Shown: piece by piece, positions 53,735 through 61,986 of the stretch
Numbering within the stretch: the first letter of the stretch is position 1
How the letters are laid out: each line of letters begins with the position of its first letter
Position numbers and translations under genes: made by a program
The notes under the pieces: generated by a model
What the model was told of the DNA's origin: nothing
Databases searched by the model: none
Seen by the model: the letters and a program-made list of their open reading frames with translations, nothing else
Source: Clostridia bacterium
GTDB lineage: Bacteria; Bacillota; Clostridia; Acetivibrionales; DSM-27016
NCBI GenBank assembly: GCA_026414765.1
Contig: JAOAIJ010000006.1
Coordinates: forward strand, 1-64,000
DNA: 64,000 bases
Reading direction: 5' to 3'

Positions 53735-54550
53735 TCAGTATTCCTTATCTTTTATATACTCCTCAGGGCTTTTTTCTGCTAAAAAAAGATCTTTTCCCTC
53801 TTTGAGCTGTGCATCAGTTGCTGTATCAACGATTACCCATCTGCCCTTTATATAGACCTCATTCCATGAATGATATCCTGTCACGCTTTTCGCATTTCCT
53901 TTTATCAGTTTCGCAGGTATTCCTACACTTCTTGACATTGCTGCAAACAATGAGGAAAAATCATAGCAAATCCCTCTTCTAGTCCTCATAAAAACATTCA
54001 AATCCGGAACATATCCTTCTTTTACTTTTTTCATCTTGTCATAATCATAGTCAAAATTATCTACGATATATGCATAAAGAGCTTTTATCTTACATTCATC
54101 ATCCTTTAGACCCTTAGTCAGTTCTGAAGCTGCTTTTGCCACTTTGCAATCCTTGTCCCAAGAAATATTCTGTATGGAATTTAAAAATACGGCGTTTTCA
54201 TTATTCAGTTCTAATGACAAAAATTCCGTCTTTAAAAAAGCATACTTATTTTCCTTAACATTTTTAAGAATACTGACCCTATATCCCCCATTTCCCATTT
54301 GAAGCGGAAAACTTTCATACGAACCGTCATTTTTCAGGTCATAGGTATACTTATGCCCATCCTTTTGAATAATTACCTTTATACGCTTATTGCCGCTTGA
54401 TGTACAGCTGATCTTAACCAATCCCTTTTTTAAGGAATTAAGGTTTACCGCAACCTTGTCATCCGATGCGAGCACCGCAGTATTTGTCAAATTGAGCAGG
54501 ATATAAACGCATATAAGCAATACAATACCAGTTCTACGGATAAAAAACAC
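53735..54550 (-). CDS. Secreted transglutaminase-like protein
   Basis: About 271 residues. Signal peptide (RRTGIVLLICVYILLNL.. to VLA-SDD), a beta-rich middle, and a transglutaminase-like core with Cys in RRGICYDFSSLF, His in GYHSWNEVY and Asp in WVIVDTATD, a complete Cys-His-Asp triad. It may crosslink or cleave cell-wall or surface proteins. A longer frame starts at TTG 54580, but that lies inside the riboswitch; GTG 54550 is the first plausible start after it, although AAGGGA sits very close. The protein lies beside sortase and LPKTG genes. Confidence 0.8.
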   Translation of the reverse strand: MFFIRRTGIVLLICVYILLNLTNTAVLASDDKVAVNLNSLKKGLVKISCTSSGNKRIKVIIQKDGHKYTYDLKNDGSYESFPLQMGNGGYRVSILKNVKENKYAFLKTEFLSLELNNENAVFLNSIQNISWDKDCKVAKAASELTKGLKDDECKIKALYAYIVDNFDYDYDKMKKVKEGYVPDLNVFMRTRRGICYDFSSLFAAMSRSVGIPAKLIKGNAKSVTGYHSWNEVYIKGRWVIVDTATDAQLKEGKDLFLAEKSPEEYIKDKEY

Positions 54551-54552
54551 TC

Positions 54553-54672
54553 CCTTCGGTAACCAGGCTGCCACTCCCAACGCAATAAGCAGATTTCTGT
54601 TGTAGAAAGGCCCTATGGTTTTGCGTCCTTACCTTTCAGCAAGTTTGCCCTTATCGCTGTAAAGCATAAATT
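54553..54672 (-). promoter_or_regulatory. Cyclic-di-GMP-I (GEMM) riboswitch
   Basis: The minus strand at 54617-54650 carries the GEMM core: GGGCAAAC, a GAAA tetraloop hairpin, then GGACGCAAAACC. Downstream is GGGCC, and at about 54556-54575 the tetraloop-receptor side GCCTGGTTACCG. These match the consensus GGGCAAAC..GAAA..GGACGCAAAGCC..GGGCC..GGGUUACCG closely. The expression platform appears to overlap the ribosome site of the transglutaminase gene, suggesting translational control. A switch to cGAMP recognition by the known G-to-A change was not resolved. Confidence 0.88.
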
Positions 54673-54778
54673 TATATCCACTATTTCCATAAAAATACAA
54701 TTATGTATATATAATATTATAATGCAAGAATTTATACAATATAATAAAGATATTTCCCGGACAAAATATACCATTATC

Positions 54779-55486
54779 TCACTTTTTTATTATTTTCCCG
54801 CGGATTATCAGCCTCCTGTCTGCGTTGTAGTACGGATGGCATGTAATCAAAGTCAGGATACTGTCACTCTTATCTCCTTTCAAAACACTGATATCATCCG
54901 GAAAGACAATCAATTGCTCATATACCTCATATATGTATTTTTTTGTGTCCGCGTATAAGACAATCTGATCCCCATCCTGCAGCTCATCCAATCTTCTGAA
55001 AAAACGTGCAAAGGTATAGTTCCTATGTCCGGCAATAACACAGTTGCCAGCCCCCCCTATATCTCCAGAGCCTTTCAGGTGTCCTGCTCCTACGCTCAGG
55101 CTGTCATGGCCGGTTCCTTCAAAAACCGGAAGTTTTAAATTGATCTTTTTTATTTCTATAGTCCCTATCACTTTCAATTCCGGTTTTGGCTTTTCACCCT
55201 TTTTAGGAATAACCCTCTCTTTTCTCTCAGCAGCATTCTTAGTCTGGGCACTCGTATTCCCTTTCTTCTGGTATTTGTTATCCGGAGAAGCAGGTTTATC
55301 AACCGACGAGGTTCCGGTGTCAAATGCGGACTGCAGTTTTTCATATTCCAGTACCGGGTCCTGTGCTGCTTCCTCCCACTCCTTAAGCAGCTGGGACTGC
55401 CTATATCCTGTATAAATCCTTCCGGCGATGGGAATCAAAGCTATGATTAATCCTATGGAAATCAGAATAACTGAAATTTTTTTCAT
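54779..55486 (-). CDS. Class D sortase
   Basis: 235 residues. N-terminal signal anchor (VILISIGLIIALIPIAG), a variable Lys/Pro-rich spacer to about residue 105, and the sortase barrel: VIAGHRNYTF (catalytic His), LTLITCHPYY (catalytic Cys) and ADRRLIIRG (catalytic Arg). It should cleave an LPxTG-like signal and attach the protein to cell wall; the adjacent LPKTG protein is the natural substrate. ATG 55486 follows GGAGG. Lies 87 nt downstream of that protein's stop, with a strong hairpin between. Confidence 0.92.
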   Translation of the reverse strand: MKKISVILISIGLIIALIPIAGRIYTGYRQSQLLKEWEEAAQDPVLEYEKLQSAFDTGTSSVDKPASPDNKYQKKGNTSAQTKNAAERKERVIPKKGEKPKPELKVIGTIEIKKINLKLPVFEGTGHDSLSVGAGHLKGSGDIGGAGNCVIAGHRNYTFARFFRRLDELQDGDQIVLYADTKKYIYEVYEQLIVFPDDISVLKGDKSDSILTLITCHPYYNADRRLIIRGKIIKK

Positions 55487-55499
55487 TTTTCCTCCATAT

Positions 55500-55539
55500 G
55501 GAAATAATAGCTGGGTGCGAACACCCAGCTATTATTTCC
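55500..55539 (-). terminator. 18-bp perfect hairpin between surface protein and sortase genes
   Basis: An uninterrupted 18-bp stem with a TTCG loop (minus strand). It can stop most transcripts after the surface-protein gene, giving less sortase than substrate. A T-tract is modest (TTTCC). Confidence 0.6.
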
Positions 55540-55573
55540 ATTCTTAATTTATCCTCTTGCGTCAGTTGATTTA

Positions 55574-57655
55574 TTACATTCTGCTTTTCTTTCTTATGAA
55601 AACTCCGATACCTATTATTGCAGTCCCTAAGCCATAGAATATTTCCGCAGGAACACCACCTGTTTTAGGAAGGCTTCCCTTACCTTCCACAGGATCAAGA
55701 GGTACAGGCTCATCTTCTATTTCAATAATCCTGGCAACAACATCTATAGTAACTTTGGCACTATTGCTTACATTACCGTTCTTATCAATTATATGATACA
55801 TAAATGTATCAATACCGGAAAAACCTGTGTTAGGCGTATATTCAAAAGATCCATCCCGATAAAACGCAAGTGTTCCGTTTTGCGGTTCACTATCATTTAT
55901 TGCCATCACAGCTCCCCCTTCAGGGTTGCTGTCATTGGACAGTACACCGGGATCTTTCTCTTTCAATACCTCATCCTCACTTATGGAATACAGGTCATCT
56001 ACTGCAGTAGGTGTTTCGTCCTGCAAAACCTGCATAACTGCAGCTTTTTCCCTGATAGCGACTGTTACTGTAGCTGTACCGCTAGAATTTCCGCTCGTAT
56101 CGGTCACATGATATTTAAAGCTGTCATCGCCAAAAAATCCATCCTTGGGAATATACTCGAAAGAGCCATCCTTGTTAATTATAACAGTCCCGCTTATAGG
56201 GTCGGTTTCCTTGACCGCAACCAAAATACTCCCCTCCGGATCGCTGTCATTAGATAATACTCCGGGTACCTCCACCTTCAACACCTCATCCTGATCTGTG
56301 GTATAGCTGTCATTGGCTGCTGTAGGCGGCTTATTTGCCGGTGTCGTATTACTCTGATACTGCCCGTTTCCCGTATTGTCGCCCGACTCTTCGGAATTAT
56401 CAGTATTCTTGTTAACACTTATAGTCACAGTAGCAGCTTCACTGGAACTCTCATGAGTGTCCCATACGCGGTATGTAAAGTAGTCACTACCCGTAAACCC
56501 CTTCTGCGGGGTATAGATAAAGGAACCGTCTGTATTCAGGGCAAGTGTTCCGTTTGCCGGGTCGCTTAGTCTAGTTGCAGTAATCGAATCTCCGTCGGGA
56601 TCACTGTCATTAAGCAATATACCCGGCGCAGATATTGTAAGTACACCGTTTTTATTAACCGAATAACTGTCATTGGATGCAACCGGTGCTCTGTTCTCCG
56701 GGTTTTCTGCCGGTATGGTGTAATCCATTGAATAATTCAGAGTCTCTCTTGTTCCTTCTCCGGAAGAGCTTTTTTTATAGTTTACTACTGCCTTATATAT
56801 AAGCCCTGCAGGATTTGTTTCGACAGTACCGTCTTCCTCTCCATCCAGATAGCCCATATATTCGTCTACTCCTGTTATTTCCAATATATTTGCTCCTACT
56901 TTCAGTAAACTGCCGCTAACAGTGTATACTTCCGGTATCTCCCATCCGTTATGGTCTACAAACTCTTTGGTCAAGCCGCTGTTTTTCCAGTCCCCCCTAA
57001 CCTGTGCCGAGCCGATAGTATTGCCGTTTATTCTTACTTCATATCCATTGTCGCAGGTAATGTCGATCTGCATCGATACAGGATCGCCGTCGATATTGAA
57101 TTCTCTCCTGAACTCTGCTATTTCTCCATTTAAAGGTTCACTTACATTAAAACTTTTCCATATCATCTTGGCATTATCAAATATCTTTGGAATCAAGCAC
57201 CAGGAATCCGAAATCCATGCTTCTGATGACGATACCCAGTTACCGCAATCGTCCATGACCTGTGTTCCGGTATCACTAACAATAGTTATAGCCTTATCTT
57301 CGCTCTGGCCGTCCCCCGGTTTCTGAACAACTGCACTTGCCTGTACGCTTACCGTCTGTCCTTTAGTTAATCCTGCATCAGAGAAATTTATAACTTCAGT
57401 ATATGAATCATTTATTGAAGGATTGTGTGTTTTATTCCGGGTTATTGTCCCGGCAGCAACATTAGTCTGGGTCATGCTCCAGCTGTTGTCAGTGAGCGTG
57501 AATTTTACACATAGATTTGTTCCGTCACTAGTTACACTTACATTTACTAATGAGGTCTGTGCATGGACAAAACTTATTGGGACAAATAAGAAAGTTAAAA
57601 ACACTGTGATTGACAATAAAAAAGAAAAACACCTTTTCAAGCTTGCTTTCTTCAT
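55574..57655 (-). CDS. LPKTG-anchored surface protein with three cadherin-like repeats
   Basis: 693 residues. Signal peptide (RCFSFLLSITVFLTFLFVP.. to VHA), an N-terminal region of about 300 residues with a possible jelly-roll (LNGEIAEFRREFNIDGDPVSMQ), then three repeats of about 95-100 residues each opening with P.A.(N/D)D.Y and containing LxNDSDPxG..DGSF.Y.P..GF.G.D.F.Y. Such repeats are bacterial cadherin-like/Big_9 domains that mediate adhesion. The C-terminus has LPKTG, a hydrophobic span and RKKSRM, a complete sorting signal. GGAGGGGG before ATG. Confidence 0.92.
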   Translation of the reverse strand: MKKASLKRCFSFLLSITVFLTFLFVPISFVHAQTSLVNVSVTSDGTNLCVKFTLTDNSWSMTQTNVAAGTITRNKTHNPSINDSYTEVINFSDAGLTKGQTVSVQASAVVQKPGDGQSEDKAITIVSDTGTQVMDDCGNWVSSSEAWISDSWCLIPKIFDNAKMIWKSFNVSEPLNGEIAEFRREFNIDGDPVSMQIDITCDNGYEVRINGNTIGSAQVRGDWKNSGLTKEFVDHNGWEIPEVYTVSGSLLKVGANILEITGVDEYMGYLDGEEDGTVETNPAGLIYKAVVNYKKSSSGEGTRETLNYSMDYTIPAENPENRAPVASNDSYSVNKNGVLTISAPGILLNDSDPDGDSITATRLSDPANGTLALNTDGSFIYTPQKGFTGSDYFTYRVWDTHESSSEAATVTISVNKNTDNSEESGDNTGNGQYQSNTTPANKPPTAANDSYTTDQDEVLKVEVPGVLSNDSDPEGSILVAVKETDPISGTVIINKDGSFEYIPKDGFFGDDSFKYHVTDTSGNSSGTATVTVAIREKAAVMQVLQDETPTAVDDLYSISEDEVLKEKDPGVLSNDSNPEGGAVMAINDSEPQNGTLAFYRDGSFEYTPNTGFSGIDTFMYHIIDKNGNVSNSAKVTIDVVARIIEIEDEPVPLDPVEGKGSLPKTGGVPAEIFYGLGTAIIGIGVFIRKKSRM

Positions 57656-58011
57656 TAAATATCCCCCTCCAAAATGTATTACACTTACATTCCTCTAGAG
57701 GTAAGTCCTCTGTTTTCAGCCTCGTTTTTGGAAAAACGTGGTTAACCATCAATACACTTCAACATTTTAACATATGTCCCACCATTTCCCATATAGTACA
57801 TTGAATTCTATAGCATTTTATTCCAAGTGTTTATCTTGCAAACAATACACTTTTGTATTAAGTCTTCTACCTCCTTACTTCTCCTAATCTATTTTTATTC
57901 ACTCAATACCGATTAGTTTCTTTTCTGAATAAAAAAAGAAAGTAGGGAACCCATATCAGAGTTCCCGCAATAGATTTATATATAAAGTTCCAGTACTAGC
58001 CTCAAACAGCT
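57656..58011. other. Promoter gap upstream of the surface-protein gene
   Basis: About 355 bp. Small hairpins (CGTTTTT/AAAAACG and AGAGG/CCTCT) precede the surface-protein ribosome site, and the terminator of the upstream gene lies at 57945-57966. No second GEMM core found. Confidence 0.5.
57945..57966 (-). terminator. Terminator of the discoidin/MBL gene
   Basis: GGGAAC/GTTCCC stem followed by a T-rich run with T7 on the minus strand, about 45 nt after the stop. Confidence 0.6.
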
Positions 58012-59298
58012 TTATGGTCTTAGTGTGGTAGGATTTTTATCAAATCCGATGTTATTTCCGTCGGACGTCGCTATTACTGTACCTGATAAACTGGTAATAT
58101 ATGTTTCAATATTCGCATCGGCTAGTTGGAGGGCCGCTCCCGTTGGAATATTCATCAGATTAGTTACAGGATCACTTGTGGAGATAACTGCATGTTTTGG
58201 TGATACCGCCTGGAAAAATTCCGGCAGCATACTGTCCCATAATCCATGGTGTGCAACTTTAAGAAAATCAGATTTCAGATCATACCCTTTAGAGATCATT
58301 TCCTTCTGGGATTGGTGTACTGCATCGGCAGCAAACAGGAAGCCCGTATTGCCGTACTTCATTTTCACCACTATTGATTTGTTGTTTGAATCATAGTAAT
58401 TGGTACCGTTAGGGGCTATAATACTCATGGTTACGTCGGGGTCAAGCCCGATTTGAGTTCCTGTTTTTGCTATAACCAATTCAGCGCCCTTTCTCTCGCA
58501 AATACGTAGTGTAGCGGGATACTCAACCGTACTGGGCAATATTACTTTCCCGAAATCAAAAGACTCCAGTACCTGTACCTGTCCTCCGGCATGATCCGTG
58601 TGAGGATGAGTGCTTAGAACAGTATCAATCCTATTTATTCCTACTGCTTTCAGATGATTTATAACCGGGTGTTTTTCTATCTGAGAAATATACCTGCCTG
58701 AGTCGATCAGCATTGTTTTTCCATTTGGAGTCTGTATAAGAATAGAATCCCCGTACCCTACATTAATTGTATGAACCAGCATTTTTTTCGGTACAGGCTC
58801 ACCGATCGGTATATTGAATATCTCCAATTCAGCTAATTGGAATCTATATACCCTGGGTTCATCCTTGGGAGGGTTACCTAATTTCGTTACATTGACCTTC
58901 ACATATCTTGCGTTCAGTGTTTCAAAGCTGAATATCCGCGGGTTCCCTTGCAGATCCTGCTGTCCGGTTACACTGCTGATTACCGAATAAACCCCATTTT
59001 CCGGCTTTACCTGTATGGAATAATCAACAGGGAATCCTGCTGTCAAGCCATTCACTGACAATATGTCACTGCGGGGAAACAGTTTTATCTGGTTAAAGCT
59101 GCAGTCTGCACCCAAGTCTACCTCTACCCACTCATTTTTGTCAGGAACCGGATTGGGGCCACTTGAGAATCCTTTCGCATAATAAAGATCACTTTTTTCT
59201 CTTCCGTCCACCAGTTTGCCTTTGCCCCAGCCGTACGCTTCAATGCTGGTTCTTGCGTTTACAATCTTCCTTAGTGCAAGATTAATTAATTCCGACAT
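58012..59298 (-). CDS. Discoidin (F5/8C)-like domain fused to a ComEC-type metallo-beta-lactamase
   Basis: 428 residues. Residues 1-165 form an F5/8-type-C-like sugar-binding domain (NLALRKIV.., EWVEVDLGADCSFNQIKLFPR, ARYVKVNVTKLG). From about 175 an MBL hydrolase domain begins (HTINVGYGDSILIQTPNGKTMLIDSG) with the metal motif STHPHTDHAGG, then FLFAADA and KVAHHG. The MBL half resembles the ComEC/Rec2 hydrolase, a candidate nuclease or phosphodiesterase. No signal peptide is seen, odd for a discoidin-bearing protein. The ribosome site (GGATGTGGA) is modest. Confidence 0.82.
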   Translation of the reverse strand: MSELINLALRKIVNARTSIEAYGWGKGKLVDGREKSDLYYAKGFSSGPNPVPDKNEWVEVDLGADCSFNQIKLFPRSDILSVNGLTAGFPVDYSIQVKPENGVYSVISSVTGQQDLQGNPRIFSFETLNARYVKVNVTKLGNPPKDEPRVYRFQLAELEIFNIPIGEPVPKKMLVHTINVGYGDSILIQTPNGKTMLIDSGRYISQIEKHPVINHLKAVGINRIDTVLSTHPHTDHAGGQVQVLESFDFGKVILPSTVEYPATLRICERKGAELVIAKTGTQIGLDPDVTMSIIAPNGTNYYDSNNKSIVVKMKYGNTGFLFAADAVHQSQKEMISKGYDLKSDFLKVAHHGLWDSMLPEFFQAVSPKHAVISTSDPVTNLMNIPTGAALQLADANIETYITSLSGTVIATSDGNNIGFDKNPTTLRP

Positions 59299-59490
59299 AA
59301 ATCCACATCCTTTTCTGATAATAGTAGAAAACTTCTTTGTATCTAAGCCATACAGGAGTGAATTTATATATTTTTTGATGCATGATATATGAGTATTTTA
59401 TATTACCGTATATTACTATATATTCAGAATTGTATATTTATGTGAACAATTAATGCTGTCTTCCGGTTATTACTGTACATAATACAAAAA

Positions 59491-59520
59491 AAGTTGCTGA
59501 TACACTATAATCAGCAACTT
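59491..59520 (-). terminator. Terminator of the DUF4038 gene
   Basis: 11-bp perfect stem AAGTTGCTGAT/ATCAGCAACTT followed by T8 on the minus strand, about 45 nt after the stop. Confidence 0.8.
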
Positions 59521-59563
59521 AATTATCATACTGTGTTCAATTAATGAATTTTATCCCGATTTA

Positions 59564-61285
59564 TCACATCTGCCTCACGAGCAGCATCCAGTCTTCGTTG
59601 TCAGGTTTTTGAGGAATATTGTATCTTCCAGTTTCCGGCTTTATACCATCGTTTATTATCGTATACTTACCCGTTCTCGGATTGAACCATTCTGCAGTAT
59701 ACACCTTGCCGGAGTCCATGTTCTTCAAAACACCCGTATCTTTCCCGATGTTGTAGAAATATACCGTATACACCTTTGAAGCATTTGTAGAAACAACAGC
59801 CTGTTCACCGTTTTTGAATTCCCCCCATGAGGTGTCACTGAACCTGGGGATAAGCCTTGACCAGTCAAGAGATGTATAAAACCCCTTTAAAAACCCGAGC
59901 TCCCTTCCTCCCGGCAAATCTATACCGACATACCAGGGTGTCCTGTGGTCATATGCGTCCTCTTTTGAAGCATCCCACTTGTTCCGCCAAACACCTGCAG
60001 CACCATAGGTATATCCATAGCTTCCACATTGAATAGCCTTATACGCTGCAATTCTGACATCCTTAGCCGTGGCTTTCGCTCCTCCTGCATCTACTCCTTC
60101 ATACATAGCTTCGGTTTCTATATATGGCTTCCTGGGAAAATAATCCCAGTAGGATTTGTAATGTTCCTTAGTTCTGATTTTACTTGTTCCCCCATGACCA
60201 CCCTGAGTGGCAAACCAATCATGCCATGGTTCATTCCCCCAGGTTTTCGGTTCTCCCAGGCTCTGCATGTGTCCTGAAAGAGGATGTTTGTAGCCGTCAT
60301 ACCTTCTTATGAGCAAAGCAACGCTTTTCCATACTTCCGGGTTATTATACCTGTTATTAATATCTACTTCCTGTGCCGTAAACCACACTACCGGATATGC
60401 GGCATACCTGGCTACCATATACTTTGCGAACAGCTCCATGCCCTTCTGTCCTGCAAAACTCTGGTCCCCAAACCAACCCATTCCCAGAGCTATCACCATC
60501 CCATTATCCGCAAGGTGCTGTATCTGTTTATCAAGATGGTTTCTAAAACCCTGCGGGTTAAGCCTGTCATATTTATTGCACCAGTATTTATTATCGAGTG
60601 ATGAAGGATATGCCTGATACACAGTAAATCCTTTTTTTATCCGGTCATTTACAATATGCTTGAACTGACTTGGAATAGTGGCCCTCGGATAGTTGGTCTT
60701 ATCAAGGCTCTCCGTCATACCCCAGTGGGTATCTCCAAGCCAGAAAAAAGGTGTTCCGTCATTATAAGAAAATAATCTTCTGTTATTACTTGCTCTGATA
60801 AAACCATGTTTATAAATAGATAATGTACTGGTGTTCTTCACGCACTCAATCTTTCCCATTTGATTATCAAGCTCTTTATTCTTCTTGTCCGTACAGTAAA
60901 CAGTATAAGTCCATGTACCTGTCTGAGTGGGTGCGAACCTTACCTTCCAAGTGTTCCCCCCATCCCAGAAACCCGGCAGTTCTATAATAGTTTCATCAGG
61001 AGCACTGAAAACTGCATAAATCTCAACATCTTTGAACGGATTGCCATACTTCTTTCCACTTTTTAGTGTAACTTCCGCCACATGCCATTGTTGAATGTTC
61101 TTTATAACTTTATTTACAATTCCATAGCCGTTGCCACTTTCCATTGTAATGGATGAAGCAGCTTCTTTTTTAGCTGTATTTGCCAGTACCGGGACCTGAA
61201 ACATACTTATACCGGAAATACACATTATAAGTAATGCGGACATTACAAGCCTGAAAATCAGTTTTGACAAAAATGCTTTTTTCAC
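59564..61285 (-). CDS. Secreted DUF5060-DUF4038 putative glycoside hydrolase
   Basis: 573 residues. Signal peptide ending VLA-NTA; a DUF5060-like beta-sandwich (about 50-140: AEVTLKSGKKYGNPFKDVEIYAVF, WKVRFAPTQTGTWTYTV); a TIM-barrel-like DUF4038 domain (TPFFWLGDTHWGM, WFTAQEVDINNRY, PYIETEAMYEG) and a C-terminal collagen-binding-like domain (YTAEWFNPRTGKY). Related to apiosidase-type GH140 and other endo-acting hydrolases; the Asp/Glu pair in AQEVD and ETE are candidate catalytic residues. Start GTG 61285 chosen for GGAGG upstream. Trailing the acyltransferase gene, with 26 nt between. Confidence 0.82.
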   Translation of the reverse strand: MKKAFLSKLIFRLVMSALLIMCISGISMFQVPVLANTAKKEAASSITMESGNGYGIVNKVIKNIQQWHVAEVTLKSGKKYGNPFKDVEIYAVFSAPDETIIELPGFWDGGNTWKVRFAPTQTGTWTYTVYCTDKKNKELDNQMGKIECVKNTSTLSIYKHGFIRASNNRRLFSYNDGTPFFWLGDTHWGMTESLDKTNYPRATIPSQFKHIVNDRIKKGFTVYQAYPSSLDNKYWCNKYDRLNPQGFRNHLDKQIQHLADNGMVIALGMGWFGDQSFAGQKGMELFAKYMVARYAAYPVVWFTAQEVDINNRYNNPEVWKSVALLIRRYDGYKHPLSGHMQSLGEPKTWGNEPWHDWFATQGGHGGTSKIRTKEHYKSYWDYFPRKPYIETEAMYEGVDAGGAKATAKDVRIAAYKAIQCGSYGYTYGAAGVWRNKWDASKEDAYDHRTPWYVGIDLPGGRELGFLKGFYTSLDWSRLIPRFSDTSWGEFKNGEQAVVSTNASKVYTVYFYNIGKDTGVLKNMDSGKVYTAEWFNPRTGKYTIINDGIKPETGRYNIPQKPDNEDWMLLVRQM

Positions 61286-61311
61286 ATAAACCTCCATCGA
61301 CAGAGTTACAT

Positions 61312-61914
61312 TTACAACTTAACTTTTTCCTTTATACCGTTTCTTTTGATAATATATGCAGGATTGCCTACAACAGTACAGTTTTCCGGTACATTCTTTG
61401 TTACAGTTGCGTTACAGCCTATTATAGAATTTCTTCCAATGGTTATAGGTCCTACAACAATGCCTGCCGCTGCAACCTGTACATTATCTTCAAGTATAGG
61501 GCAGCCTGTAGTACGTCCGATAGTTACCTGATGGTATACCGTGCAGTTTTCACCGATGCTCTTGGCATTGATTATGGTATCAAATCCGTGGTATATGACC
61601 AGACCGGGGCCTATCGAACCGGAATCTGTATAGATATATAGATATTTCATGGGAGGATAGAATATCTTAATCAGAACAGGCAGCAAGAAATTTCCTCTTT
61701 TCAGCCTGTGATAAAACAGGTTTCTGAATTGAGGTTCATAAAGCAGGAACCAGCTTAGATAACCCCATACAGACAGGTTTTCATTTTCCTTTTCATAAGC
61801 AACCGCCCAGCGGAGAATATCTTTCCTGATCAGTTCTTTCTCGCTGGAAATGCATAAAGCAATCATAGCCGGAATCGTTCTTATGATATTAATTTTTGCC
61901 CACAGCCTTTTCAA
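61312..61914 (-). CDS. Hexapeptide-repeat acyltransferase (CysE-like)
   Basis: 200 residues: helical N-terminus, then a left-handed beta-helix with hexapeptide repeats (GSIGPGLVIYHGFDTIINAKSIGENCTVYHQVTIG, VVGPITIGRNSIIGCNATVTKNVPENCTVVGNPAYII), like serine O-acetyltransferase and polysaccharide acetyltransferases. Gene context favours sugar acetylation in EPS. Start is TTG 61914 after AGGGA. Confidence 0.85.
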   Translation of the reverse strand: MKRLWAKINIIRTIPAMIALCISSEKELIRKDILRWAVAYEKENENLSVWGYLSWFLLYEPQFRNLFYHRLKRGNFLLPVLIKIFYPPMKYLYIYTDSGSIGPGLVIYHGFDTIINAKSIGENCTVYHQVTIGRTTGCPILEDNVQVAAAGIVVGPITIGRNSIIGCNATVTKNVPENCTVVGNPAYIIKRNGIKEKVKL

Positions 61915-61986
61915 TTTATCCCTACTCAGTTAACTCAACCCCTAATCTGTCCCATTGTATCTGCACAATAGTTTTATCCGAATTTA

